This document shows positions 9,252-23,697 of a stretch of DNA of 64,000 nt, one piece after another (within the stretch, counting starts at the first letter, position 1; each line of letters starts with the position of its first letter). The stretch comes from Diphasiastrum complanatum (Eukaryota; Streptophyta; Lycopodiopsida; Lycopodiales; Lycopodiaceae), in the NCBI GenBank assembly GCA_029204225.1, contig CM055110.1:19638410-19702409 (forward strand), in the 5' to 3' direction. The notes under the pieces were generated by a model. The model saw only the letters and a program-made list of their open reading frames with translations. It did not search any database and had not been told where the DNA came from. A program made the position numbers and the translations under genes.

Positions 9252-10741
9252 ATGGCTAGTTCCTCCATGGCCTCAGATGACAAACTTATGGATTTTTTTA
9301 ATGTCAGTGACATTTCATCTGACAAATTAGAGTATTTTGCTAGTATTTTTTTTGCTCCCTTTGATATCGATAAGCTAGTTTATGAGAATCGTTATAATTT
9401 TATTTTTTATCTTGATATTTTTTCTCAGATTATCAGTACTCTTGTCATGGATATAGATAATTTTTGTTTCGTTCATTTTCAGGACCTTGTACATTCCCAA
9501 CCATCCTCTAAGCATAAACACAATAGAAAGTACTCTAACCTGCATGACCATTTCAAAAGAAATATATACTGTGATATCCACAAAAGAATATTTTGTCTTC
9601 TAATCAAATGAATGGCTTTTGTGTTCTACATATCTGCTGAAATTCCAGATGATGAGTCTGTTGAATCTTCAACTGTTCCATTGATCGAAGCATCTGCACC
9701 TGCTCCAGTTGATGTAAATGATGCAGATACTGATATAGGGGTTGAAGCTGAAGTTTCTATGGCTTCAGATTATCAAAAAACTCTCCCTCGTTCTATAATC
9801 CTCTCTGATTCTCTTCCATATGCATCTTCTGTTAATCAATTAACTCTATTTGATGTTCCTTTATATTTTTATAAATAATGAATGTTATATTTCGGTTTAT
9901 GATAGAGAAGACGTATTGAATATGAGAGAGGATGAAATCCTCTCATTTTTGCTCAAAATTTATCAAAATTTTCTAACATTGTTGATTACTCATATAATGA
10001 CCTTGAAAGTGAGATAGATTATGATAAAGATGGCAATTGGAAATCTGGCAATGAGGCCTTGGAGGCCATGATTGAAAAATCTAAAGCCTATGAAAAGACT
10101 TTGCCTACAGAGGAGGAATTTTTGGAATTTCAAAAAAGATATCCCCCTAGGGCTAGATATATCTCCTCCAGAAATGTAGAGGCCATTGGAGGACATGACA
10201 TCAGCAGAACAAACGTCATTGATTACGATGATTATGATCTGGTAAGTAGATATTATATTGGTATTGATATTATTCAGTTTTCTTATTTCTTATTGGTATT
10301 AATGTTGTTCAATTTTCTTATTGAGTTTGTAGTCTTATGTATCATTCTAAATTTTTTTTCTTTTCTCGTTAACAGGATGCTATTGAAATAGATGCCTTTG
10401 GTATGAGACATGGAGGCGTCCGAGGTGTATCAGCGGGGAGAAAAGATGTTTCTCTATCTCATTATTTGAAAAACTTTCAAAATAATAAGATTTGCATATA
10501 TCATCCATCTTATAATCCATATGCAACCACTGTTATTATGGCCATCAAATCATTATCAGTTTGTATAGGAGGCCATAAGTACGCAAGAGGAACATATAAA
10601 ATAATTTTTTTGAAGAGAGATTTTTTACATTGATATGAGCAAGAGGAAAAATTTAGAATTTTTGGATCCATATGAAAGGAGATTATTCCTTCATGACAAT
10701 ACCATCCATCTGAATCTTGAAGAGGATGATGATGATAATTA
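9252..10741 (+). CDS. Multi-exon acidic protein of unknown function
   Basis: I do not recognise this protein. It starts MASSSMASDDKLMDFFNVSD at 9252. Coding-looking pieces follow: 9642-9830 (IPDDESVESSTVPLIEAS, acidic), 9985-10240 (NDLESEIDYDKDGNW ... NVIDYDDYDL) and 10376-10633 (basic/aromatic, MRHGGVRGV ... HPSYNPYATTVIMAIKSL). An acidic end at 10634-10741 (LNLEEDDDDN, stop) follows in a shifted frame. One intron is clear: donor GTAAGT at 10241 and acceptor TTAACAG before 10376, joining two open frames. Other junctions, and the frame change at 10633, are unresolved. It is divergent from H3-Ulp1 and shares the GCGC/GATATC motifs upstream. Its stop is 30 bases from the 3' end of the convergent transposase-like gene. 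The alternating acidic stretches recall chromatin proteins or chaperones, but no domain supports that. Confidence 0.5.
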
Positions 10742-10771
10742 AATAATTTTTTGTAATAGATTTTTGATATA

Positions 10772-12410
10772 TTACAAGGATCTCTCTTTTGTAATGAATT
10801 TGAATGCCTTTCGAAATATCGTAATACTTGGCGAGTTTTTAGCTTGATATCTAAATTGTGCTCTTCTGTAAAACCACTGAAAAAGTTGAACTAAATATTT
10901 ATTTCTTGAATTGTGTCCTCCATGATTTGTTGCTCTATGAAATGCTCCCCTTGCTTGCCAATGAGATTTTTCCATGCCTTGTGATGACCAGATACTTAAG
11001 CTCTCATATTCCTTTGCAAAATAAGTTGCATGATGAAGAAGGATGTGCTGCAAACAATAGTTTTAACTAGTTACATCAGTAGGAAAAAATATAAGCCTGA
11101 ATGAGAAAAGTACCAGATAATGATATAGATTAGCACCATGTAATGAGTAACATTGTCTTTTCCCCAACAATCATGTATAGATTTTACAAATGTGGTGCAC
11201 TGATTTTGCAAAGTCCTCATATCTTCTGATGATAGGTTTTCTTTCTTGATAGCACCTATGAGTTTGTCTAAGTTGGTCCACACTTGTCCCTTTTCCACTC
11301 GATTTCTTCCTTTCAATGTTCGTGTGGCTTGAAAAATTTCTCTCCAAATTTCGTATCTGACACTTGATTCTTTGCATGTGTGATTGGATAAAAATCTTCT
11401 TGCTTTAGCACCTCCAATTGATGACTTATTAACGTTTTCTTTTTTCTCTAAGAGTCTGTCACTTTTTTCAATTGTGGCATTCCCTTTAAGTAGTCCTACA
11501 TTTGACAAAACTATTTCCAACCTCCTAATTGCTGCTTTAGCCACTGACTCTGGTTTATGATTCCATGCTTGTAGAATATGCATGTAAATTAGTTTTTCAA
11601 TAATACGAACCTCAGCATGCAATGTGCATATGTGAAGATATTTTAATGGAATTGGCAAAACACTTTTCATATTTGGATCTTCAGCTTCTGGTGTTGGGCC
11701 AATGTTTGTTGATCATCCCAAATTCATATTGTAGCAATCCTTCATGCAATAAAGACATGGATGCTTTGATGTTGCCCCATGAGAGACATTATACATACAT
11801 TTTAATGTTTTCAAATCCCCTGCAAGGTGCCATTGAATTTGAAAACTTCCATGGTTTTCGACTGTAAATTTCTCACCCTCCAAATGTCTCTTTATAATCT
11901 CGTCATAGTTTGTTCTTGAAAATATCCATGATAGTATTTTATGGTCCTCTTTCAAGACCTGTAGAGAAACAAATAATGCATCACATGTCAATAAAATCTG
12001 GCAAGGTATGAATTGTTAATATAGATATTCTAAATAAAAATTGAAATGTATACCTAGAATGCCGCCAACCACCATATGTGATTTTCTGATTGAACACTAA
12101 ACGTTCGATCATCTGTATCTGAAATTTTGCTCATCAAAGTGACACTCACACATTCCACTTCTGACCCTTGATGATTTCATATTCATCTAATTTTATTACA
12201 ATGATGATCTTTCCATTTACTTGACGTTCGTCTAGTTTATAGAATTGAATAATGTATTTTAGAACATTTTCAATATCAAGGAAAATATTATTGCAATCGT
12301 TGTAATTGAGCTCACCATATTCCGATTTGTATAATTCAGTTATATGAAGTGGTTGGCCAACTACTTTGAACATTACGTCATTATAGATACATGGCCAATC
12401 TGAGTATCCA
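10772..12410 (-). pseudogene. Transposase-like protein gene, interrupted
   Basis: Minus-strand pieces join into one long protein. 12410-12150 holds GYSDWPCIYNDVMFKVVGQP and a KIIIVIKLDEYE segment; 12140-12055 continues (ECVSVTLMSKISDTDD) in another frame. 11991-11137 reads WHLAGDLKTLKC, then a SKHPCLYC zinc-like pair, LPIPLKYLHICTLHAEVRI and a helical region. 11047-10772 reads HHATYFAKEY and SIWSSQGMEKSH. Splice sites CTCTACAG before 11991 and TTGTTTGCAG before 11047 fit. The 11991-11137 exon has a single in-frame TGA at 11713-11715. This series (DG-type strand, GD-x-K, PC-x2-C, LHxxxR, late E/H helix) is how I remember large uncharacterised transposase-like proteins of eukaryotic DNA transposons; the family name is not certain. 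One stop plus one probable frameshift suggest recent inactivation. Confidence 0.6.
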
Positions 12411-12423
12411 TGATGTTAAGGAT

Positions 12424-12433
12424 GATCAACGCG
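12424..12433 (+). repeat. Single outlying GATCAACGCG motif
   Basis: The core GATCAACGCG of the motif found at 6.1-9.25 kb occurs once here, just upstream of the transposase-like gene. It extends the motif array across the whole three-gene module, though a ten-base match alone could be chance. Confidence 0.4.
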
Positions 12434-12479
12434 AAAGCTTTTCCATCCTTCAGCTTCCATCTGGCGATTGCCGCATGGG

Positions 12480-13020
12480 AAAAATAAATGACGAACACGA
12501 ACGAGAAACGAACTCGAACAAGAAACGAACTCGAACAGAAAATGTTCGTGCGCAGCGGAATGAACTATACGACTCTCTTCGTAAGCATGACTACGCCTAT
12601 CAGAATGACAGAACTTTAGTGATAGAAATCACGGTCATTCTAGATTACGTAGCCAAACATTAATAGATGAAGCGCTAGAAGAATAATTTGTCACGAATAG
12701 CAAACAAATTATATGTCACGAATGATTCGCGAAGGGCTAGACTGTGTTCGAATAATAATTAGTCGCAAATGATTCGCGAAAGACAAGACTAAATGTTAAT
12801 CGTCTATTACCAGTAAGAACAACTAGAAAGGTCAGACAAAATGAAAGATAAGCATAGCAATATTAACATAGATCTGAACGCAGAACAATGAACTATATCA
12901 GATTAAGTATATCATGTATACATGTCAATAATGCGGTAGAGCACAATACAGTAGCGGACGAAACCGCGTGCCCTACAAAGCTTATTTCAATCTGTAAAAA
13001 GGAATTAAACCTTAATTCTG
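12480..13020. repeat. LTR-like dispersed repeat, copy A
   Basis: The segment (for example the parts reading gcatgactacgcctatcag and gtgatagaaatcac) matches 31640-32130, and its later part resembles 29800-29950. It includes gcggacgaaaccgcgt-type sequence in all three. The size and scattered positions suggest LTR fragments of one retroelement family; termini were not found. Confidence 0.5.
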
Positions 13021-13040
13021 ACAAAATGAAGAATCAATAC

Positions 13041-13640
13041 TCAGGGCATCTACTTTGTTTATGTCATCTTCTTCTGCTCTCTTCATCATCTTTTACACGA
13101 ATGGTGTCCAGTATATATATATTACATAATATTACAGGTGTGGAGATGTGAAAGTACAGAGTGGATGTGCTGTCTGTAGGAGATCATGGGTGGTGCAATC
13201 GTTGTCCAATCTGTTAGCAGAACTGCATGGGGTGAGCGTGAGAAGGGTGCGACGTCAGCCAATGCTGAAGTGAACATTGGTGATAATGCAAAAAGTGCAT
13301 CACTCTTACGAATGGCCTTAGGATAAGATTTATAGGGTGCCTTAGCTTTTAGGGCACTTTTGGCATCCTGTAAGATAGTGTCCCCTTTTCGCCTATGACC
13401 TTAAACTGTGTAGAAACATAGTGTCGCGATTCTTTCGCCTTTTCTTTGTCTGCGCAAATTTGCATGTAAATATGCAGACTGCGTGACAACGTTAGTAAAT
13501 ATACAGCATGAATGGAGGCAGATTAAAATGGGATTGAGGAGAGCTAGAGGGAATAAATCCAACATCGACGATTGCGGCTCAACGGAACACAATCCTTAAC
13601 GCCTTGCGTCTAAGCAACTGACTGTTGGGGCTGTACGCTA
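13041..13640. other. Spacer without a recognised gene
   Basis: Unremarkable sequence between the LTR-like repeat and the pararetroviral fragment; no supported frame. Confidence 0.4.
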
Positions 13641-13683
13641 GATTGTATGAAAGTGAGAAAAGATCAAAAAGCGGAATGCTTAT

Positions 13684-14420
13684 TTGAAAGACTTCAAATA
13701 TCCTATGCCACTCAAAGATGATCTTCTTCATCGCATTCAAGATGCCTGTGTTTTTTCAAAGTTTGATCTAAAATCAGGTTTCTGGCAATTTAAGATTCAT
13801 TTTGATGATCGTCACAAAACAGCACTACGGTCCCTCAAGGACAATATCAATGGATCGTCATGCCGTTTGGATTAAAAACTGCACCTTCTGAGTTTCAACA
13901 TCGTATAAAAATGATCTTCAAAGATCTCTCAGCATTCATGATAGCATACATAGATGATCTGCTTATCTTTAGCAAATCATTCACACAATATTTTCTTCGT
14001 TTGACAAAATTCTATGATGCCATCGAGCACCATGGCTTAGTGCTCTCACACAAAAAGATTGAAATCTTCAAGCTTGAAATTAATTTCCTCGACGTCACCA
14101 TTTGTAATGGCAAAATTAAGTAGCAGCCTCATGTATTATAGAAGATCATTGAAAAGACAGATTTTACATCTGTCTCTGATCTGCAAAAGTTTTCTAGTTG
14201 TCTTAATTGGATTAATTGGATCTTGCCAAATCTCGCAATGCTTACGCAACCGCTTCGACATCTACTGACCAAAGCTGATCAGCCTCATAAGTGGACGTCT
14301 AAGCATCAAGAATGTGTCAAGCTGATCCAACATTATTGCTCCAATCTTCCTCCATTACAGCTCCCTACTACCGGCAAACTCATCATCACACCTACCAAGG
14401 CCACATACTCTTTTATGTCA
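13684..14420 (+). pseudogene. Endogenous pararetrovirus (Caulimoviridae-like) reverse transcriptase fragment
   Basis: Three overlapping frames show parts of a pararetroviral RT: SKFDLKSGFWQFKI, MPFGLKTAPSEFQ, the polymerase active-site box AYIDDLLIFSK (YIDD intact), and a downstream [18 protein letters not shown] connection region. Spacing and wording resemble Caulimoviridae more than Ty3/gypsy. It is broken by a frame change near 13850 and an in-frame stop near 14121, with another frame change further on. It has no movement, coat or leader parts. It ends at about 14420, where a microsatellite begins, before RNase H. It is an old, non-functional genome insertion. Confidence 0.75.
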
Positions 14421-14433
14421 CAATCTGATCGAT

Positions 14434-17560
<3,127 letters not shown>

Positions 17561-18340
17561 AACAAAACGTTTCTAATTACGAAGCCTTGCTAGCTTTCAG
17601 CCCTCAGCCCGACGAAGACATTCGCGAACTCGAAGATCTAGAGACACGAAGCATGAAAAGTTTTGCGAACATGAAAGTCAAAGCAGACGAAGACAAACGG
17701 TTCGCGAACATGAATGATTCATGAATGAGAGAAGGCAAACGACGGAAACAAAACCTTCTCCTACCTGCACGCTCCAAAGAGTACTAGCAAGATCATGCAA
17801 GTACCCAAAAGTACAGATATCTGATCTGATGATATGACATCAACAAATACATTTTAGGTCATGGCTAATTTGCCACTCTTGTGATTCCCTGATTAGTTGT
17901 AGATGTTTAATCACTCTAATCTTAGATTCACATAGAGCGACCATACTTACTGGCTAATACTTGACATATAGATCAATAGAATACACATACAGTGTAATGT
18001 AGTATTCTGATGCTAGTAAGCCTTCAAGACGAAATACAGACAACAAGTCCGCCTGCGTGCTAGACGAGCTCTATGATCAGGATCCATAGAGATCCAACTG
18101 TCCGCTAGTAAAGCGAGACGATTACTCGTGAGAGAACCGTGTTTCTCCCACGCCAACGCATTGCGTGGATTTGTATGCAGTGCTTGAAGAAAGCAAAGGA
18201 AGGTCAATATAGATAATTTCTCTTGTTGTGTCTGATCTCGTATGCAAATGCTTCTGTTGTTAATCGTGTGTCTGAGTTTTTTTTTCCTTGTTCATTTTAA
18301 TTCCGCACCTTGGTTGAAACTATGTTAAATGCTGCATTAA
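17561..18340. other. Region after the copia remnant; possible 3' LTR
   Basis: The RNase H end is followed by purine-rich sequence and about 750 bases with no supported gene. A 3' LTR would be expected here, but no second copy exists in the window to define its ends. Confidence 0.35.
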
Positions 18341-18349
18341 TTTTATAAA

Positions 18350-18500
18350 GGTACATCAGCAGAGCTTGACTACATTCTGGAGGATTGTAGGAGTGATTCA
18401 GCTGGCAATGTCCATCCAAGTCGCAAGAGGATCGTGGTTCCTTTGCGAAAACTTCACGACTACGAAATCCAAATCGCGATACACGAATCTGATTCTCACA
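18350..18500 (+). other. Exon-like open segment, unknown
   Basis: A short plus-strand stretch has coding-like composition (SAELDYILEDCRSDSAGN, then HPSRKRIVVPLRKLHDYEIQ). It lies about 1.1 kb upstream of, and on the same strand as, the methyltransferase-like pieces and may be an earlier exon of that gene. No motif links them. Confidence 0.3.
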
Positions 18501-18759
18501 TGAAATTATGTAGCTACGTTTTACCCTTTTTCACAAAAAGCTACTTCATTTCTATTGATGTTGAATGTTTGCTCTTTGCTTGTCAATGCTCCTTGGCTAC
18601 TCAAACTCTTTGTAGATTTTTCAAGGTGGGTAACTACTTTTGGATGGCATACCTTGAACTACATTTTAATATTCTTGTCCAAATCCATGTAGGAGTGATA
18701 TTTACAAGTTCAATTCCTTTGATAACATCACCAATACAATCTAGCACATGACTATAAGA

Positions 18760-19600
18760 CTTGATTCTAAACACATCTAGATTCATTATCAAGCTCGTAA
18801 CTTTAATTGATTTGGGTGATTAAGGTCCTACTATAATATTTACAAGATAATGAATAAAGAAGAATTCTATGCTTATTTTTGTTTTAAAATAATTGAAAAT
18901 TGAAAATCTATCATGACTTTCCAAAACTAGACTTGCTTCAAGTATCTATATTGTGGGTATATGTCTTTATCTAGTAGAAAAATTTGGGTTTGTTCATGAG
19001 CAAGTTCAAAAAACTACTTCAAATCGAACTTTTTGAGTGATCAAGTATTTGCTTTGTAACCATGTCTCCTTTAGCTATGAACTAGTTGGATTTAAATGAT
19101 TTGTTGGTATCATGGACCTAAAGGTTTTCAATTCTTCTCGTACAAAAAAAGAATAAATGCAATCTATGCTAATTCCAGCCTATGAGTTCACTGTACTATA
19201 CACTCAAATGAATTTGAATAATTTGTAGTTTTAGATCAATAAGTTATAAGTTCATGATGCTTTTAGCAACAAGCCAAAGAAAAATCATTGCAAAATTACT
19301 TGAGGAAAGTCTTTAGAATTAGACGGCTCGAAAAAAAATTGAAACGTTTGTTGTTGATTAAAAATGAGAAAAGATTTCTTGTGGTGTGGTGATGTTTGCT
19401 CATCCATCTAATTTCTTTTGAATTATTTCAATAGAAAACAATTATTCCCATGTTTCATTTAGTGAGCTTTTACTATTCTCTTTACAAACTTGAACCAATG
19501 CAAAAGTTTGGTCTTTTTTTGTACTTAAGCAAAGCTATGCAAGAAGATGTATTAAAGACTCATCTTTTCATAATTGTTCTGATTTTGATTGCTTCTTGAT
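18760..19600. other. AT-rich spacer or intron
   Basis: No coding signal. If the segments at 18350 and 19608 belong to one gene, this would be its intron. Confidence 0.35.
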
Positions 19601-19607
19601 GTCTTGA

Positions 19608-21688
19608 TTTTAAACCTTTTGGCAATATCACATGGTTCAAGCTAATTACCACCAAAACGCTTGAAGATAAGAATTTTGGAATGGGTATTGAAAAGCTTAA
19701 TATCTTGTGTTTGGTTGAGGTTACTAATGAAACAAGATGCCAGTGGTTGTCTCTGTGCTTGGGTGGAGGAGTGGCCCAAGACCAGTATGGAATACCCCAA
19801 GGTGACAAGGCTCTTTGCTTGTGGGTGGGCAACGAGTTTTTTTACGAGACGGTTAGGCTGGAATGTTGTGCGATTCTCAAGTTATGTGAGAGTACTAGAG
19901 GTAGGTTTTTTATTTTGTAACTCTTTTGAAGTTGAACAATAGCTTAATGCATTGAAGTATTGTTTACATTTTTCTTCTTTCATTGTTGTAGAGTCTCTAG
20001 ACACAACTTCAAAGGCATTCACGAAGTACTTTACATCTATCAAATTGAGGTTTGGAGATCAACTATTTCATCCCTTATTTGGACTGATGGATCTTATCTT
20101 GACCAGAGAGTCTAAAGAGGAAGCAAAGTTGGTTATGTACTTGTGGAATCAAGTCTCCACAAAGAGGGAGGTTAGTATGTATTCGGCCAAAACAAACTTG
20201 ATTAGAAATAGTGGCTTGAGTGAGCGGGAGATAAAATATTGTCCATGGTGGATGGACTTTAAGGAAGGACAATGTCCTATATCAGAGAGAGCCCACTATG
20301 ACTTGCATGAGAAAGGGCGTTTAAGTGTGATGATGAGCCAACAGCACAAATGGCCATGAAGTCAGTTCTCCAGGCCGCTCCAGAGAAGACAATTATGATC
20401 ATTGAGAAGAAAGGGAAACAAAAAGTTGATGTGATGCAGGACACACGAGAGGTAGTATACTAAATTATTTTATCTTCAATTAAAGTATCTTTCTTTCCTT
20501 TTTGCAAACTAGATTCATTTGACTATTCGTTTCTTGATTTTCAAAAAATTTCATGTATTAACAAGCAGGAGCTAGTCACTTACACACCAGTCAAGAAAAG
20601 GCGTGAACAATATGAGTTTGTGAAAGTGGACATGGTCAATGTGAGTACGAGTTTCACTTCATCTATTGAGGTGATTGTTGCTGATTTGACTATTCCGCAA
20701 GACGAAATATCTAGAGGTGAATCATTGCCTGAATATAATACCATGAAACGCTTCATGGAAAACAACAATACTTCTAGGAGAATGCGAAAAGGTAAGAACA
20801 TGACTTATAGTGCTGATCTCATTCTCGTTGACTTACCCACGAGATATAATGTTGATGGTCTTATTGGTGCTAAGTCTACCTGGAACAAATGGTCTGATGA
20901 TATCCTTGAAGCTTGCTTGGATATTAGCAATGTTGTCTTGGATGACCATGGTTGGGTGGGTTCTTATAAGTCCTCCCAGGAATAGACTGCAAGTTGAGAT
21001 TCAGATTGGGTGACGCGTGTTCACAGTCCACTATCGCGGAGGCTTGAGGAGTATTGACAAATTTGGCACAAAGCAAGACGGCGGGCACAATGTAATTAAC
21101 ATTTTCCAATTATTTATTTATTGATTTCAAATGCACTTGATGGATATATACCTGCTATCACGAAAGGGTTCCAATGCTGCAATCAACCGTAGTCGTGCAA
21201 AGATTTTGATAGAGGCCTGGTTGGTTTTGACTCTGATATTTGGACACATTATCCACCTGGAGTGGTCAATGGACAAGGGTAGCAAAAGGCCTGTGAGAGG
21301 AAGTATGGAAAAGAGCAAGTACTTCATGCTCTTTCTCATGTCTGCATTTTGTCCGAAAGGTGGTATTGCCTTGGATCTGCTTGTAGGAGCTAGCCCTTCA
21401 ATCCTCGCTACAAGAAAAGCTAGAGTTCATCTTTTTGGCATGGACATCGATGATTCGTGTGTTTCATGGGTTAAAGAAAATCGAGGTTTGGATAGCTATT
21501 TACAAGTATTGTTAAAAATTTTCCATTTCTTTCACATTTCTTTGTTTGCAGTCAACGTATAATGCTTGCTTGAATCACACTTGCAGTGCTCAAGATACCA
21601 CAACCTCAATCCAGGATTATAGTTGAAGAATCAATTGCTATCCCGCAGCTTGGAAGCGAGCCAGTTGAAATGGGTTCGCCCGGATCTT
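19608..21688 (+). pseudogene. Decayed multi-exon gene resembling a beta-class DNA amino-methyltransferase
   Basis: Open pieces are joined by plausible introns: 19608-19913 (ITWFKLITTKTLEDKNFGMG; donor GTAGGT), 19992-20451 (acceptor GTTGTAG, with a one-base frame change near 20310), 20570-20986 and 21131-21510, with a last exon from about 21586 (acceptor ACTTGCAG) to a stop at 21686-21688. LILVDLPTRYN (about 20820) sits where a DPPY motif is expected. LDLLVGASPSIL and FGMDIDDSC (about 21370-21460) look like the SAM-binding strand and acidic loop. DPPY before the SAM motif is the beta-class order. TAG at 20984 and the frame changes mean it cannot make a full protein. The N-terminal half has no recognised domain. 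Whether it was a host gene or transposon cargo cannot be told. Confidence 0.5.
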
Positions 21689-21825
21689 AGTGAGTGTTTT
21701 ACAATTTGCTATATAGCATTTTGGGTTCTAGACTCAAAAATGATTCTAATTTGATATGAAAAGAATGGGTGCTGTGATGAAATCTTGGTTGGCTCAAACT
21801 GGGTTTGATTTGTATGGATTGGGTT

Positions 21826-22105
21826 GGTTTTGGATATCGAATTTTTGGATATCGAATTGTGGGTATCGAATTTTGGATATCGAGTTTGGGAATTGAAAAT
21901 TTTGGGTGTTGAAAATGTGGGTGTCAAATTTTGGGAATCAAAAATTTTGGGAATAAAAAATTTTGGGTATTGAAAATTCTGGGTGTCAAAAATTTTGGAA
22001 ATCAAAAATTTTGGGTATCGAATTTTGGGAATCGAATTTTGGGGATCGTAAATTTTGGGTATCAAATTTGTGTGTATCAAAAATTTTGGGTATCTAACAT
22101 TGGCT
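21826..22105. repeat. Degenerate minisatellite (TTTTGGGTATCGAA-like units)
   Basis: About twenty imperfect units of 13-16 bases built on ttttgggtatcgaa with variants such as attttgggaatcgaa and attttgggtgtcaaa. Translation in any frame gives repetitive NFGxxKF- or PKFxIPKI-like strings, as expected of a tandem array rather than a gene. It lies just after the stop of the methyltransferase-like gene. Confidence 0.85.
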
Positions 22106-23690
22106 CCATTTGGTATTTGAATTACGCATGGAAGGGGACTCAACATTGCAAGTAGTCACTTGGAAGAGTAGGGTCAAACATGAAAGAATGTGGAGTGATT
22201 TGTATTGACTTTTGATAAAATACATGAATTAACTAAGGAGGCTAAGAGAAGACATTAACGGAAGTAGAGTCTAAGGGACATCATTCAGTTATCATCATGT
22301 ATTAGATAATTTTAAGGATGTATCCACCTACTAGTTCTGTAAATAAAAATATTGAATACAAACTAAACCCTAAACCAATCAATCCACTTCTATGTACGAT
22401 AATCCATGGCTAAAGAAAAGAGGAAGTTCACATGCATTTTATGAAAGAATTTGTTGTTTGAAGTAAATTGACTTTTGCCTCTCCATTGTTAATTGTTTAA
22501 TAAGATGGTACACTTACCATCAAGCCCTTGGCAAGCTGTGCATTGAATATCATGCTTATCACAAGATGACCATTCCAAAATGCATATCTTATTACTGAGC
22601 TGGCTATGTATGAAAAGAGCAAGAGCTTTCAATAAGATGTCCTTGAATCAAAATAGTTGGGGCCAAGGAAATGTGGTCGAGAAGTAGGCAAAATTTATGG
22701 CACACCATGTGCTCTCAAAAACTATCATATGGAACTCGCAAAACTCGCAAAAATTTACTCGCAGATTGTCAAAACCCGAAGATAGAAATCACTACTTTAT
22801 GCATGCTAGAACTTAGAAATGCACAAAGATATGATCATTGACACTTAGATATGACTTAGTACTTGTGAAGAATTGCCAAAAATTGGCAAATTGATTCAAA
22901 TATCCAAAGCTGTTCCAATGCACTTAGAACTCTCTTGATCCTCAACTGATGATATCAAGAAGAAATCACAAAGATATGGAACCTCTATCCTCTCTTTCTC
23001 TCCCAAAAACTAGCAAATCTAGCACATAAAATTGATTCACACTTGATCAAACTACTATAGAATTACTTTTTGAAATCAACCAAACTTGAAACACACTCTT
23101 GAAAAGATTAGATCCTTTATCACAAGAGTTACTATCCAACTTTTATGATTTCATCAAAAGAACATACTATTGAATAAATCACAAGTTATATACAAAAGCT
23201 AGAAACTTGATACAAATTCAAATAGAACGCTACTTCCACTACTTTGAAATAGTGTCCTTACTATTTGTCTACTTGAAAATTCAAATCTATCTCTAAGTTG
23301 AAAATTCACTTTGGCCTCAAAATTGCCAAATTAGATTAACTTAACTAGTTGACTCTTTTTCACAGGAGCCATCTACGACTCTTGGTGCTAGTTCTCCAAG
23401 AGCCTTCATGATGCCTCCTAGACCTCCGAAAATGTTCTAAATAAAAAAAAGCATGCAATAGAAAAACTACATCATATATTTAAAGTGAAGGGATGTGTCA
23501 AATGGTACCAACGCTTTGAGAAAACAAACAAGAAAACTTGAGAATGAGACATGTGACAGATCATGCCCCAAATAAGAGCTCTTTTTACTAGTGTGTGGTA
23601 GGCTTCATGTTGAGCTCACCTTGAAAACATTAAGTCACCACTAATCTCTATTATGCTTAATGAGGATAAATTTGTTGGTTGTGATAATCT
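22106..23690. other. Spacer without a recognised gene
   Basis: AT-rich sequence with no convincing frame or retroelement motif on either strand. Confidence 0.45.
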
Positions 23691-23697
23691 CAATGTC

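Noticed and set aside
21709-22146. Repetitive minus-strand frame of 145 codons (PKFxIPKI-like)
   Set aside because: Explained by the minisatellite; both strands give repetitive frames.
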